The notes: generated by a model from the sequence alone, not told the origin. A stretch of 64,000 bases of DNA from Streptomyces sparsogenes (GCF_001704635.1 NZ_MAXF01000085.1:1-64000); one strand, 5' to 3'; positions 41,708 to 51,285 are shown, counted from the first letter of the stretch. Made by a program: numbers and translations.

Positions 41708-44311
41708 ATGACCACCAGCGCGCAGGGATCCGAGCCGTCCGCCCAGACTGCCCCCACCCCCACGGCGATGCGCCGCGCGCTCAAACGGGCCCGGGACGGC
41801 GTGGCGCTGGACACCACCGAGGCGGCGGTGCTGCTCCAGGCGCGCGGAGCGGACCTCGCGGACCTGACGGCCTCCGCCGCCCGGGTCCGCGACGCCGGCC
41901 TCGAGGCCGCGGGCCGCCCGGGGGTCATCACGTACTCCCGCAGCGTCTTCATCCCGCTGACCCGCCTGTGCCGGGACAAGTGCCACTACTGCACCTTCGC
42001 CACCGTGCCCGGCAAGCTCCGCCGGGCCGGCCACGGGATGTTCATGTCTCCGGACGAGGTCCTCGCCATCGCCCGGCGCGGGGCCGAACTGGGCTGCAAG
42101 GAAGCGCTGATCACCCTGGGGGACCGGCCCGAGGACCGCTGGCCCGAGGCGCGCGAGTGGCTGGAGGCCGAGGGTTACGACGACACCATCGCGTACGTCC
42201 GGGCCATCTCCATCCGGATCCTGGAGGAGACCGGGCTGCTGCCCCACCTCAACCCGGGCGCCTTGACCTGGACGGACTTCCAGCGGCTCAAGCCCGTCGC
42301 CCCCTCGATGGGCATGATGCTGGAGACCACCGCCGAGCGGCTGTGGAGCGAGCCCGGCGGCCCGCACTACGGCTCCCCGGACAAGGAGCCCGCCGTGCGG
42401 CTGCGCGTCCTGGAGGACGCCGGGCGCAGCTCCGTCCCCTTCACCAGCGGGCTGCTGATCGGGATCGGGGAGACCTACGAGGAGCGTGCGGAGTCGCTGT
42501 TCGCGCTGCGCCGCGTGGCGCGCGCCTACCACGGCATCCAGGAAGTCATCATCCAGAACTTCCGCGCCAAGCCCGACACGGCGATGCGCGGCATGCCCGA
42601 CGCCCAGCTCGACGACCTGGTCGCCACCGTCGCCGTCGCCCGCCACATCCTGGGCCCCGGCGCCTGCATCCAGGCGCCGCCGAACCTGGTAGACGGGGAG
42701 TACGCGCGGCTCATCGGCGCGGGCATCGACGACTGGGGCGGCGTCTCCCCGCTCACCATCGACCATGTCAACCCCGAGCGCCCCTGGCCGCAGGTGGACG
42801 AGCTCGCCGAGCAGTCGGCCGCCGCCGGCTTCCGGCTGCGCGAGCGGCTCGCGGTGTACCCCGAGTTCGTCCAGCGCGGCGAGCCCTGGCTCGACCCCCG
42901 GCTGCTGCCCCACGTCAGCGCCCTCGCCGACCCGGCCACCGGCCTGGCCCGGGAGGACGCCACCCCCGCCGGCCTGCCCTGGCAGGAGCCCGACGAGGGC
43001 TTCGCCGCCTCCGGCCGCACCGACCTGCACCGCACCATCGACACCGAGGGCCGTACGGGCGACCGCCGCGACGACTTCGACGAGGTGTACGGCGACTGGG
43101 AGGCGCTGCGCGAGGCGGCGGCGCCCGGCATGGCCCCGTCCCGGATCGACGCGGACGTCCGCGCCGCCCTGTCCGTCGCCGCCGACGACCCCACCCGGCT
43201 GACCGACCCCGAGGCGCTGGCCCTCCTCCACGCCGAGGGCCCGGCGCTCGACGCGCTCTGCCGGATCGCCGACGACCTGCGCCGCGCCACCGTCGGCGAC
43301 GACGTGACGTACATCGTCACCCGCAACATCAACTTCACCAACGTCTGCTACACCGGCTGCCGCTTCTGCGCCTTCGCGCAGCGCCGCACCGACGCCGACG
43401 CCTACAGCCTGTCGCTGTCCCAGGTGGCCGACCGCGCCCAGCAGGCCTGGGACGTGGGCGCGGTCGAGGTGTGCATGCAGGGCGGCATCCACCCGGATCT
43501 GCCCGGCACCGCCTACTTCGACATCGCGCGCGCCGTGAAGGAGCGCGTGCCGGGGATGCACGTCCACGCCTTCTCCCCGATGGAGGTGGTCAACGGCGCG
43601 ACCCGCACCGGCCTGTCCATCCGCGAGTGGCTGACCGCCGCCCGCGAGGCCGGTCTCGACACGATCCCCGGCACCGCGGCGGAGATCCTCGACGACGAGG
43701 TGCGCTGGATCCTCACCAAGGGCAAGCTGCCCACCGCCACCTGGGTGGAGGTCATCAAGACCGCCCACGAGCTGGGCATCCGGTCCTCCTCCACGATGAT
43801 GTACGGCCATGTGGACCAGCCCCGCCACTGGCTGGGCCATCTGCGGCTGCTCGCCCGCATCCAGCAGGAGACCGGCGGCTTCACCGAGTTCGTCACCCTG
43901 CCCTTCATCCACACCAACGCCCCGGTCTACCTCGCCGGCATCGCCCGCCCCGGCCCCACCGCCCGCGACAACCGGGCCGTCACCGCCATGGCCCGCCTGC
44001 TGCTCCACCCGCACATCCCCAACATCCAGACCAGCTGGGTGAAGCTGGGCGCGGAGGGCGCGGCCGAGATGCTCCGCTCCGGCGCCAACGACCTGGGCGG
44101 CACCCTGATGGAGGAGACCATCTCCCGCATGGCGGGCTCCTCCTACGGCTCGTACCGCTCCGTCCGGGACCTCGTCGCCATCGCCGAGTCCGCGGGCCGC
44201 CCGGCCCGCCCCCGCACCACCACCTACGGTCCGGTCCCCGCCGACCGCCAGGCGGCGGCCCTGGCCTCGGACGGCCACCTGCCGGAGCTGCTGCCGGTGC
44301 TGGGCGACTGA
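41708..44311 (+). CDS. fbiC: FO synthase, CofG/CofH fusion
   Basis: 867 aa fusion of both radical-SAM halves of 7,8-didemethyl-8-hydroxy-5-deazariboflavin (FO) synthase, which joins tyrosine to the 5-amino-6-ribitylaminouracil precursor on the way to coenzyme F420. The CofG half has CRDKCHYC (residues 88-95) and the CofH half CYTGCRFC (547-554), each a CX3CX2C iron-sulphur motif. CofG-type [13 protein letters not shown] and CofH-type [16 protein letters not shown] also match. Length agrees with actinobacterial FbiC. F420 made from FO supplies the LLM and DDN-like enzymes elsewhere in the window. Single gene; no operator of the catabolic type upstream, as expected for a housekeeping cofactor gene. 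Confidence 0.97.
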   Translation: MTTSAQGSEPSAQTAPTPTAMRRALKRARDGVALDTTEAAVLLQARGADLADLTASAARVRDAGLEAAGRPGVITYSRSVFIPLTRLCRDKCHYCTFATVPGKLRRAGHGMFMSPDEVLAIARRGAELGCKEALITLGDRPEDRWPEAREWLEAEGYDDTIAYVRAISIRILEETGLLPHLNPGALTWTDFQRLKPVAPSMGMMLETTAERLWSEPGGPHYGSPDKEPAVRLRVLEDAGRSSVPFTSGLLIGIGETYEERAESLFALRRVARAYHGIQEVIIQNFRAKPDTAMRGMPDAQLDDLVATVAVARHILGPGACIQAPPNLVDGEYARLIGAGIDDWGGVSPLTIDHVNPERPWPQVDELAEQSAAAGFRLRERLAVYPEFVQRGEPWLDPRLLPHVSALADPATGLAREDATPAGLPWQEPDEGFAASGRTDLHRTIDTEGRTGDRRDDFDEVYGDWEALREAAAPGMAPSRIDADVRAALSVAADDPTRLTDPEALALLHAEGPALDALCRIADDLRRATVGDDVTYIVTRNINFTNVCYTGCRFCAFAQRRTDADAYSLSLSQVADRAQQAWDVGAVEVCMQGGIHPDLPGTAYFDIARAVKERVPGMHVHAFSPMEVVNGATRTGLSIREWLTAAREAGLDTIPGTAAEILDDEVRWILTKGKLPTATWVEVIKTAHELGIRSSSTMMYGHVDQPRHWLGHLRLLARIQQETGGFTEFVTLPFIHTNAPVYLAGIARPGPTARDNRAVTAMARLLLHPHIPNIQTSWVKLGAEGAAEMLRSGANDLGGTLMEETISRMAGSSYGSYRSVRDLVAIAESAGRPARPRTTTYGPVPADRQAAALASDGHLPELLPVLGD

Positions 44312-44326
44312 GCGGGCGCGCGCGGG

Positions 44327-45055
44327 TCAGGAGAGCCAGTCGGCGTAGCGGGTGGGGGCGAGCCGGGCGTTCTGGTCGGTGAGGACATCGCCCTTGACGG
44401 CGGCGAACATGCCGGCGGTGGGGTCGGTGACGACGGTGCGGGGGTCACCCTTGTGCGCCAGGGTGATCCGGCCCAGCTCGTCCAGGGCGAAGACCTCGGG
44501 CCCGCCGATGTTGCGGATGCCGTTCAGCGGGGGACCGGCGGCGACTTCCGCCACCGCGGCCGCCACGTCCTTGGCGGCGATCGGCTGGATCGGCGTGGCG
44601 GGCAGCCGGACGGTGCCGTCGTCGGCGGTCCAGGTCAGGACGGCGTCCATGAACTCCATGAACTGCGTCGCGCGGACGATCGAGTAGGGGATCGGCCCGG
44701 CCGCGAGGATGTCCTCCTGGAGCACCTTGGCCCGGTAGTAGTCCAGCTCCGGCACCTGGTCCGCGCCGACGATGGAGAGGATGACGACGTGTCGGACGCC
44801 GCCCTTCCGCGCCGCGGCCAGAAGGTTGTCCATCGAGGTCCGGAAGAACGCCGGTGAGGCCTCGTCGAAGGTCGGGGAGTTCGTCAGGTTGACGACGACG
44901 TCGGCTCCGGCCACCGCCTCGTCCAGTCCCCGGCCGCTGATCACGTCGACTCCGGTGGACAGCGCGTGCGGTACGGCCTGGTGGCCGGCGGCGTTCAGAT
45001 CCCTGACGACCTGCGAGCCGATCAGCCCGGTGCCGCCGATGACTGCGAACTTCAT
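44327..45055 (-). CDS. NAD(P)-binding NmrA/SDR-like protein
   Basis: Atypical SDR, 242 aa. Nucleotide loop AVIGGTGLIGSQVVRDLNAA at 4-23, VVVNLTNSP near 70, VVILSIVGADQ near 110, and YYRAKVLQEDILA supplying the YxxxK-like region. It resembles NmrA-type redox sensors and NADPH-dependent epimerases; many Streptomyces carry several copies with unknown roles. Convergent with fbiC (15-bp gap). Confidence 0.87.
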   Translation of the reverse strand: MKFAVIGGTGLIGSQVVRDLNAAGHQAVPHALSTGVDVISGRGLDEAVAGADVVVNLTNSPTFDEASPAFFRTSMDNLLAAARKGGVRHVVILSIVGADQVPELDYYRAKVLQEDILAAGPIPYSIVRATQFMEFMDAVLTWTADDGTVRLPATPIQPIAAKDVAAAVAEVAAGPPLNGIRNIGGPEVFALDELGRITLAHKGDPRTVVTDPTAGMFAAVKGDVLTDQNARLAPTRYADWLS

Positions 45056-45168
45056 GACACGCCTTTCATGGGGGTAGGTGCGGGTATGTGTCCTCTCTGC
45101 CGATCTCTACCCCCGCGTGGGCGGCACGCTCGCGACCAACCCAGTGGTACGGCTGGTCGGTGGTACGG

Positions 45169-45879
45169 CTAGTCGGTGGAGCAGTCGCGGACGACGGCGG
45201 CGAAGTTGCCCGCCAGCTGGCGCGCGGTGTGCGTCGCGGCCGGCTCCGCGGCCCGGGCCTCGGCGCGCAGGGCGGCCAGGTCGAGACCCTTCTCGGCCAG
45301 CGCCGCCTCGTCCCAGCCGTCGAGCCGGTCCGCGCCGGCCTCGGGGTGGAACTGCACGCCCCAGGCACACTCCCGGACCCGGAACGCCTGCACCGGACAC
45401 GCCTCGCTCCGCGCCAGGTGGGCCGAGCCGGGTGGAAGCCGGGTGATCTGGTCGCGGTGGTTCTGAATGGCGCGGAACCGCCGCTCCACCCCCGCCAGCA
45501 GCCGATCCCCCGCCGCCTCCCCGCGCAGCTCGACGGCGCACGACCCGCGCTCCGGCCGCCCGTACGAACCTTCCACCGCGCCGCCCTCCGCCAGCGCCAG
45601 CACCTGGGCCCCCAGACAGATCCCGAGCAGCGGCACCCCTTCCGCCACGGCCCGGCGGGTGAGGGCGCGCTGAGCGGGCAGCCAGGGTGCATGCGCGTCG
45701 TCGTCCGGCAGGAACCCGCCCCCGAGCAGCACGACCGCGTCGTACCCGGCCGGCCGGTCGGGCGCCTCGGAGCCCGCCAGCTCCGCCACGGCCAGCCCCT
45801 CCTCGCGCAGCCACGGCAGCAGCCGGCCCGGCCCGCTGCCTTCGGAGTTGCGGACCATCAGCACCCGGGGCGAGTTCAT
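45169..45879 (-). CDS. class I glutamine amidotransferase-like protein
   Basis: 236 aa GATase1-type domain. Nucleophile GICLGAQVLAL (Cys near 98), and GVQFHPEAGADRL with the His-Pro-Glu of the catalytic triad near 184. Family members release ammonia from glutamine for a synthetase or hydrolyse gamma-glutamyl compounds (PuuD/GuaA-like). ATG 45879 overlaps the stop of the zinc-ribbon gene (ATGA), so the two are translationally coupled. The frame is open far upstream but has no relation to the domain. Partner synthetase not identified. Confidence 0.9.
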   Translation of the reverse strand: MNSPRVLMVRNSEGSGPGRLLPWLREEGLAVAELAGSEAPDRPAGYDAVVLLGGGFLPDDDAHAPWLPAQRALTRRAVAEGVPLLGICLGAQVLALAEGGAVEGSYGRPERGSCAVELRGEAAGDRLLAGVERRFRAIQNHRDQITRLPPGSAHLARSEACPVQAFRVRECAWGVQFHPEAGADRLDGWDEAALAEKGLDLAALRAEARAAEPAATHTARQLAGNFAAVVRDCSTD

Positions 45880-46160
45880 CGCGCGTCCCCGCCCTCGGAA
45901 TCCGCGTCGATCGGCGCGCCCTCGGCCGGGGCCAGACCGTCGGCCTCCGCGTCCAGCCGCCGCCGCTCCTCCTCGCCGAGGAACGGCAGCAGGGCCCCGC
46001 AGTCCCGGCAGGCCCGCGCGAAACCGGCGTGGAACGTCGGCCGTGACTTGAACGCCCCCAGGCGGGGGAACCGCAGCCGCAGCCGCTTCTGCATCGAGTC
46101 GGACGAGGTGAGCTCGCCGACCGGACTCAGTCGGCCGGACCCGCATATCCCGCAGCGCAT
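45876..46160 (-). CDS. small zinc-ribbon protein
   Basis: 94 aa with two CxxC pairs (CGICGSG at 3-9 and CRDCGA near 51-56) spaced to bind one zinc, and an acidic C-terminal tail. Central part MQKRLRLRFPRLGAFKSRPT is basic. No family recognised beyond a generic zinc ribbon, such as seen in small Streptomyces proteins next to amidotransferase genes. ATGA overlap with the amidotransferase downstream suggests a functional link, possibly as a partner subunit. Confidence 0.8.
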   Translation of the reverse strand: MRCGICGSGRLSPVGELTSSDSMQKRLRLRFPRLGAFKSRPTFHAGFARACRDCGALLPFLGEEERRRLDAEADGLAPAEGAPIDADSEGGDAR

Positions 46161-46190
46161 GGCCGGAACGATACGCCTGCCCGCCGCCCG

Positions 46191-47399
46191 TCAGGAGCGT
46201 ATTGGGGCCGAGTCCGGCTCCGGCGCCGAAACCTCCGCCGGGCGGGAGGCGTCCGACGCGGGGGCGGGGCGGCGGGTGAGGTCGGGGAGGACGGTGGCCA
46301 GGCCGAGGACGGCCATGGCGGCGCCGAGCCAGAGCGGGGCGCGCAGGCCCCAGGCGTCGATGACGACGGCGCCCAGGGAGGAGGCGAGGATGATGCCGAG
46401 GGTGATGAAGGAGGAGTGGACCGTGTTGACCAGCGGGCCCGCGTTGCCGGTGCGCTGGACGCGGGTGGCCATGGCCGGGTTCATGGTGACGCCGACCAGG
46501 CCGATGCCCATCATGCAGACGACCGCGGGGGCGGGCAGGTCGGCGAAGAGGGCGAAGCCGGTGAGGAAGAGCAGGTTGAGCACGAGGCCGAGGGTGAGCA
46601 CGGGGACGGTGTGGCGGTCGGCGAAGCGGCCGACGACGGTGTTGCCGACGACGGTGGCGGCGCCGTAGGCGATCAGCAGGACGGGGACGGTGCCGGTGGA
46701 GAAGCCGGTGAGTTGGGTGAGGATCGGGTTGAAGTAGCTGAACGCGGCGAAGGTGGCGCCGATGATGAGGGTGCTGGTGGACAGCGCCAGCCACAGCCGG
46801 GGGTTCTTGAAGACGCCGAGCTCCTCGCGGAAGCCGCCCCCGGCCCGGGCGCGCTCCAGACGCTCCACGCCGGCCAGGGTGGCCACGGCGGCGACCAGGG
46901 TGAGCGCGGAGATGGTCCAGAAGGCCGCGCGCCAGCCGAACCGCTCGCCGACCAGGGTGGACAGGGGCAGGCCGAGCAGGGTGCCGAGCATGAGGCCGTT
47001 CATGGCGACGGCGATCGCCCGGCCGCGCACCTCGGGGCGGGTGAGCTGGGCGCACAGTGAGATCCCGACGCCGAAGAAGGCCTGGGAGGCGATGCCGGTG
47101 ACGATCCGGGCGGCCATCATGACGGGGTAGCCGGTCGCGGTGGCGGCCAGCACGTTGCCGGCCAGGAAGACGGCGAACAGCACCATCAGCGCGGTCCGGG
47201 GCGGCAGTTTCATCACCGCCACGGTCAGGAACGGCCCGCCGGCCGCCATGGCCACCGCGAACGCGGTGATCAGGTACCCGATCTGGGGGATGGTGGCGTC
47301 CAGCCCGTCGGCCATCTGCGGCATCAGCCCGGCGACCACGAACTCGCTGGTCACCATCGCGAAGATGCCGAGCGCCAGGACGTACACGGCACGAGGCAC
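46191..47399 (-). CDS. MFS transporter (drug:H+ antiporter-like)
   Basis: 402 aa, about 12 transmembrane helices. Start MPRAVYVLALGIFAMVTSEF and VAGLMPQMADGL are typical of the AraJ/NepI/CmlA-like DHA1 subgroup. Between helices 2 and 3 the PPRTAL loop replaces the usual GRR motif; VTGIASQAFFGVG and GLPLSTLVGERFGWRAAFW are further family segments. Substrate probably a drug or metabolite. The TetR gene 118 bp upstream in the same direction, with a shared TCAGTTCAA word in both promoters, is the likely regulator. Confidence 0.9.
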   Translation of the reverse strand: MPRAVYVLALGIFAMVTSEFVVAGLMPQMADGLDATIPQIGYLITAFAVAMAAGGPFLTVAVMKLPPRTALMVLFAVFLAGNVLAATATGYPVMMAARIVTGIASQAFFGVGISLCAQLTRPEVRGRAIAVAMNGLMLGTLLGLPLSTLVGERFGWRAAFWTISALTLVAAVATLAGVERLERARAGGGFREELGVFKNPRLWLALSTSTLIIGATFAAFSYFNPILTQLTGFSTGTVPVLLIAYGAATVVGNTVVGRFADRHTVPVLTLGLVLNLLFLTGFALFADLPAPAVVCMMGIGLVGVTMNPAMATRVQRTGNAGPLVNTVHSSFITLGIILASSLGAVVIDAWGLRAPLWLGAAMAVLGLATVLPDLTRRPAPASDASRPAEVSAPEPDSAPIRS

Positions 47400-47423
47400 G
47401 GTCGAACTCCTTCGAGAGTTATG

Positions 47424-47440
47424 TATTGATCAGTTCAAAA
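47424..47440. promoter_or_regulatory. putative TetR site before the MFS gene
   Basis: TATTGATCAGTTCAAAA forms an imperfect inverted repeat (TATTGA/TCAAAA). TCAGTTCAAxA recurs in front of the TetR gene at 48136-48152. Confidence 0.5.
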
Positions 47441-47517
47441 CGCGGGCGTGAAAAGGCGCCGCCGTGAGGCGGTGAGGCGGTGCGGGGGTGCGGCAATGGG
47501 GCCGCGGCGGCGGGGGA

Positions 47518-48114
47518 TCAGTGGGTCAGGGCGTCCATGACGACCTCGGCGATCGCCTCCAGGGTGGCCCGGTCCGCGCCGCCCTGGCTGGACACGCGCA
47601 TGCCGCCGATCGTCGCGTTGATGAAGCGGGCCAGCGCGCCCGCGTCCCGTGTGGAGGTGATGCTCCCGTCGCGCCTGCCCTGCTCGATCACCGCGCGGAG
47701 GGCCGCCAGCCGGCGGGACGTGTCACGCTCCAGCAGCCCCGCCGCCCTGGCGTCGCGCCCGGCCAGCTCCACCGTGGTGTTCACGGTCAGACAGCCCAGG
47801 CTGCGGCCGCCGGAGCGGTACTCGGTCTCGTTGTCGACGATCGTGGCGAGCAGGGCCCGGACACGGTCGGCGCCCGACCGCTCCGGGTCCTCCAGGATGG
47901 CCAGTTGAGCCGTGGTCATGGTGTCGATGTACCGGGCCAGGGCGCGCTCGAACAGGTCGTGCTTGCTCTTGAACGTGTTGTAGATGCTGCTGCGCCCCAG
48001 CCCGGTGGCCTCGCACAGGTCCTGGGTGGAGGTGGACTCGTATCCCTTCTCCCAGAACGTGCGCATCGCCGCGTCCAGGGCCCGCTCCTCGTCGAACATC
48101 CTCGGTCGGGCCAT
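47518..48114 (-). CDS. TetR family transcriptional regulator
   Basis: 198 aa with HTH ARPRMFDEERALDAAMRTFW and EKGYESTSTQDLCEATGLGRSSIYNTF, the AcrR/YxaF-like pattern with IYNTF. The C-terminal half (LGCLTVNTTVELAGRDA) matches the TetR_C33-like ligand domain in many Streptomyces drug-efflux repressors. Likely controls the MFS gene and itself through the shared sites at 47424 and 48136. Confidence 0.9.
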   Translation of the reverse strand: MARPRMFDEERALDAAMRTFWEKGYESTSTQDLCEATGLGRSSIYNTFKSKHDLFERALARYIDTMTTAQLAILEDPERSGADRVRALLATIVDNETEYRSGGRSLGCLTVNTTVELAGRDARAAGLLERDTSRRLAALRAVIEQGRRDGSITSTRDAGALARFINATIGGMRVSSQGGADRATLEAIAEVVMDALTH

Positions 48115-48135
48115 GGTGTGACCGTAGCAGTTTCG

Positions 48136-48152
48136 GATCGGTCAGTTCAATA
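48136..48152. promoter_or_regulatory. putative TetR site before its own gene
   Basis: GATCGGTCAGTTCAATA; shares TCAGTTCAAxA with the site before the MFS gene. It is also 3 bp from the end of the Clp-N gene. Confidence 0.45.
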
Positions 48153-48154
48153 CT

Positions 48155-48895
48155 TCACTCGCGGGTGAGGGGCCCCACTGCGGCGGCCAGGGTTTCGGCG
48201 AGCTTCGCCTCGGTGGCCGCCTTGTCGATGCCGAGCCCGGCCAGGACGCCCGAGCCGTCCTCGAACTCCAGGAGGGCGAGCAGGACGTGCTCCGTCCCGA
48301 TGTAGTTGTGACCGAGCCGCAGGGCCTCGCGGAAGGTGAGTTCCAGCACCTTGCGGGCGGCCGCGTCGTACGGGATGAGGTCGGGGACCTGGTCAGCCGC
48401 GGGCGGAAGGGCCGCGGTGGCGGCCTGGCGGACGGTGTCCAGCAGGACGTCCTGCGCGGTGATGGCCTTCGCGGCGAGGCCCTCGGGCTCGACGAGCAGG
48501 CCGAGCAGCAGGTGCTCGGGGCGGATCTCGGGGTTGCGGGCGGCCTGGGCCTCGTTCATGGCGGCCATGACGACGTTCTTGGCGCGGGGGGTGTAGCGGC
48601 CGAAGCCCTGGCTCGGGTCGAGCGCGGAGGGCTCGCCGGGGTCCTTGGGGACGAAGCGCTTCTGGGCCGCCTGCCGGGTGACGCCCATGCTCTTGCCGAT
48701 TTCGCTCCAGGAGGCGCCCGAGCGGCGCGCCTGGTCGACGAAGTGGCCGATCAGGTGGTCGGCCACCTCGCCGAGGTGGTCTGCGGCGATGACCGCGTCG
48801 GAGAGCTGGTCGAGGGGTTGGGAGTGGACCTTCTTGATGGCATCGATCAGTTCGTCGAGGCGGACGGGGACCGTCATGCCGACTGGATTCGTCAT
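48155..48895 (-). CDS. HTH plus Clp N-terminal domain protein
   Basis: 246 aa. The N-terminal part has a helix-turn-helix-like WSEIGKSMGVTRQAAQKRFV near 65, and the C-terminal part two Clp-N (double-Clp) repeats: KNVVMAAMNEAQAARNPEIRPEHLLLGLL and KVLELTFREALRLGHNYIGTEHVLLALLEFEDG in abbreviated form (motifs RPEHLLLGLL and GTEHVLLALL). No AAA+ module, so it is not a ClpC unfoldase; it may be a regulator that uses Clp-N to sense or deliver substrates. A perfect 24-bp palindrome and GGTTGACGC repeats directly precede the start, probably its own operator. Confidence 0.9.
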   Translation of the reverse strand: MTNPVGMTVPVRLDELIDAIKKVHSQPLDQLSDAVIAADHLGEVADHLIGHFVDQARRSGASWSEIGKSMGVTRQAAQKRFVPKDPGEPSALDPSQGFGRYTPRAKNVVMAAMNEAQAARNPEIRPEHLLLGLLVEPEGLAAKAITAQDVLLDTVRQAATAALPPAADQVPDLIPYDAAARKVLELTFREALRLGHNYIGTEHVLLALLEFEDGSGVLAGLGIDKAATEAKLAETLAAAVGPLTRE

Positions 48896-48906
48896 GAGGC
48901 AACCCT

Positions 48907-48944
48907 AGGTTGACGCCCCTGAGGGCGTCAACCCGAGGTTGACG
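48907..48944. promoter_or_regulatory. palindromic operator of the Clp-N gene
   Basis: GTTGACGCCC (48909-48918) and GGGCGTCAAC (48923-48932) are perfect 10-bp arms around CTGA. GGTTGACGC appears again at about 48937, making three related half-sites. It lies 11 bp before the start codon of the HTH/Clp-N protein. Confidence 0.7.
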
Positions 48945-49079
48945 CTCGCCGACCCGGGGGTAAGTACGCACTTATTTGTGCGTACTTGAGCCGGGGGCCG
49001 GCGGGCCACAGGATCGAGGAGAGCCCGGCGCGCAGGGCGTTTTGTCATGGATTCCGAGCAGGAAACAGGTGGTGCTGTC

Positions 49080-49964
49080 ATGGCAGGCGAAAACCGGGCG
49101 CCGGTGACGGTGATCGGGCTGGGCGCGATGGGTCAGGCACTGGCCGGGGCTTTTCTGGCGGCAGGCCATCCCACGACCGTGTGGAACCGGACCGCGCGGA
49201 AGGCCGACGCCCTCGTCGCACGCGGCGCGGTACGGGCGGGGACGCCCGCCGAGGCGGTGAAGGCGGGCGATCTCGTGATCGTGTGCGTCGTGGACTACCA
49301 GGTGAGCCAGGCGATCCTCGACCCGCCGGCCGCGGAGTTGGCGGGGCGGACGCTGGTCAACCTCACCTCGGACACCCCCGAGCGGGCCCGCGAGGCCGCC
49401 GTGTGGGCGGCGGAGCACGGCATCGACTACCTCGACGGGGCGATCATGGTGCCGACCCCGGTCATCGGCTCGCCGCAGGCCCTGCTCCTCTACAGCGGGT
49501 CGCGGACCGCGTACGAGGCGCACGAGGCGACGCTGAAGGCGCTGGGCGGCAACGGCCGGTATCTCGGCGCGGATCACGGGATCGCGCCGCTCTACGACCT
49601 GGCCCTGCTCAACGTCTTCTATTCCAGCATGGCGGCCATGGTCCATTCCCTCACGATGGTGGGCGCGGACGGTGTCACGGCGGAGGAATTCCTGCCGTAC
49701 ATCAAGCAATTCTTCGCGCTGCTGCCCGGAATGGCGGATCAGGTCGCGCACGGAATCGACACCGGCAGCTATCCCGGGGATCTGGGCAATCTGACGATGG
49801 AGGCGGTGGGGGTCGACCACATCGTGGAGGCGAGCGAGAGCCGGAACCTCGACACCGGCCCGATCGCGGCCGTCCGAGCCCTGATGGGGCGCGCGATCGC
49901 GGACGGCCGGGGCGGGGACGGCTTCGCGGCCGTCACCGAGGTCATCAGGAGGGCGATCGGCTAG
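49080..49964 (+). CDS. NAD(P)-dependent imine reductase/hydroxyacid dehydrogenase-like protein
   Basis: 294 aa. Rossmann loop VTVIGLGAMGQALAGAFLAA near 8-27, VWNRTARKADAL, then a C-terminal helical domain with LYDLALLNVFYSSMAAMVHS, typical of the imine-reductase branch of beta-hydroxyacid dehydrogenases, where the usual catalytic Lys is replaced. Likely NADPH-dependent reduction of a C=N or C=O bond. ATG 49080 is chosen for its AGGTGG site; ATG 49047 lacks one. Confidence 0.88.
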   Translation: MAGENRAPVTVIGLGAMGQALAGAFLAAGHPTTVWNRTARKADALVARGAVRAGTPAEAVKAGDLVIVCVVDYQVSQAILDPPAAELAGRTLVNLTSDTPERAREAAVWAAEHGIDYLDGAIMVPTPVIGSPQALLLYSGSRTAYEAHEATLKALGGNGRYLGADHGIAPLYDLALLNVFYSSMAAMVHSLTMVGADGVTAEEFLPYIKQFFALLPGMADQVAHGIDTGSYPGDLGNLTMEAVGVDHIVEASESRNLDTGPIAAVRALMGRAIADGRGGDGFAAVTEVIRRAIG

Positions 49965-49974
49965 CGAGAGGGCC

Positions 49975-50038
49975 CGAGAACGAGACGCCCCGAGAACGGG
50001 AGGCCCCCGGAACGAGACGCCCCGGAATGAGGCGCTCC
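49975..50038 (+). repeat. 16-bp tandem repeat, four units
   Basis: CGAGAACGAGACGCCC (49975-49990), CGAGAACGGGAGGCCC, CCGGAACGAGACGCCC and CGGAATGAGGCGCTCC (to 50038). It starts 10 bp after the stop of the imine reductase-like gene. Confidence 0.9.
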
Positions 50039-50160
50039 GGGGAGCCCCCCGTGTCGACGCCTTCACAATCATCGCCGGGCAGAAGGCGATCTTTCGGTGT
50101 CCATTACAGTGCAAAGCCAGTCCAATGGCGGTGCGTGCATCGAAGGAAAGGGGCAAGGTC

Positions 50161-51285
50161 GTGACGGCAACCGCGAGTGCGGCGACCGGCGTGTGGGGCC
50201 GCGCCGAGCAGCAGGACTTCCGCAGCCGGGTGCGCGGCTGCCTGCTCGGCGGCGCCATCGGCGACGCCCTGGGCGCGGCGGTCGAGTTCTCCTCGCTCGC
50301 CGACATCCGGGCGGAGCACGGCCCCGAGGGAGTGACGGACTTCGTCCCGGCGTACGGGCGGCGCGGCCGCGTCACGGACGACACCCAGATGACGCTGTTC
50401 ACCGTGGACGGGCTGATACGCGCCCAGGTGCGGCGCGACACCGGGGCCTGGCACCCGCCCACTGACATCCACGCCGCCCACCGCCGCTGGTACGCCACCC
50501 AGCGCGACTGGGGGCCCGACGAGCGCCGGCAGGACGCGGGCTGGCTGGCCCGCGAGGAGTGGCTGTACGCCCAGCGCGCGCCCGGCCGGGCCTGTCTGAC
50601 CGGGCTGGCCGACGAGACCATGGGCACCCTGGAGAGCCCCAAGAACCCCGACTCCAAGGGGTGCGGCGCGGTCATGCGCTCGGCGCCCTTCGGGCTGCTG
50701 GTGGGCTGGGAGCCGCAGCTGGTGTTCCAGCTGGCCATCGAGTGCGCCGCCCAGACCCACGGGCACCCCACCGGCTATCTGTCGGCCGGGGCCTTCGCCC
50801 TGATCGTGCACGGGCTCGCGCGCGGCGAGGCGCTGGACGGCGCGGTGCAGCGGGCGCTGGCCCATCTGGCCACCCGGCCCGGCCACGAGGAGACCACCGA
50901 CGCGCTGCGGCACGCGCTGGGAGCCGTACGGCAGGGGCTGCCCACGCCCGAGCGGGTGGCGTCCCTGGGGGAGGGCTGGACCGGCGAAGAGGCCCTGGCC
51001 ATCGGGCTGTACTGCGCGCTGGTCGCCGAGGACGTACGCCACGGCCTGCTGCTCGCCGTCAACCACGGCGGGGACAGCGACTCCACCGGGGCGGTGTGCG
51101 GCAACATCCTGGGCGCGCTGCACGGCGAGACCGCGCTGCCGCCGGCCTGGCTGGCGGAGCTGGAGGGGCGCGGCACGATCCTGGAGCTGGCCGACGACTT
51201 CGCGATGGAGATGACGCAGGGCCCGGCCCTGCACGGCCCGGCGGCCTCCGCCCCCGCCTGGCTGGCCCGCTACCCCCGCGCGTAG
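50161..51285 (+). CDS. ADP-ribosylglycohydrolase family protein
   Basis: 374 aa all-helical DraG/ARH-type hydrolase that removes ADP-ribose from protein or small-molecule targets. Metal-site motifs are clear: GAIGDALGAAVE near 40, VTDDTQMTLFT near 75, and NHGGDSDSTGAVCGNILGAL near 305. GTG 50161 has AGGGG 8 nt upstream; ATG 50125 lacks a site. Monocistronic; convergent with the GT87 gene. No obvious ADP-ribosyltransferase partner in the window. Confidence 0.93.
   Translation: MTATASAATGVWGRAEQQDFRSRVRGCLLGGAIGDALGAAVEFSSLADIRAEHGPEGVTDFVPAYGRRGRVTDDTQMTLFTVDGLIRAQVRRDTGAWHPPTDIHAAHRRWYATQRDWGPDERRQDAGWLAREEWLYAQRAPGRACLTGLADETMGTLESPKNPDSKGCGAVMRSAPFGLLVGWEPQLVFQLAIECAAQTHGHPTGYLSAGAFALIVHGLARGEALDGAVQRALAHLATRPGHEETTDALRHALGAVRQGLPTPERVASLGEGWTGEEALAIGLYCALVAEDVRHGLLLAVNHGGDSDSTGAVCGNILGALHGETALPPAWLAELEGRGTILELADDFAMEMTQGPALHGPAASAPAWLARYPRA

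Noticed and set aside
41276..44278. 1000-residue open frame on the minus strand opposite fbiC
   Set aside because: Gly/Val/Arg-rich antisense shadow caused by high third-position GC; the plus strand encodes an unmistakable CofG/CofH fusion.
45169..47055. 628-residue amidotransferase fusion
   Set aside because: The upstream two-thirds is an antisense-like shadow through the zinc-ribbon and MFS genes; the domain starts at ATG 45879 with an ATGA overlap.
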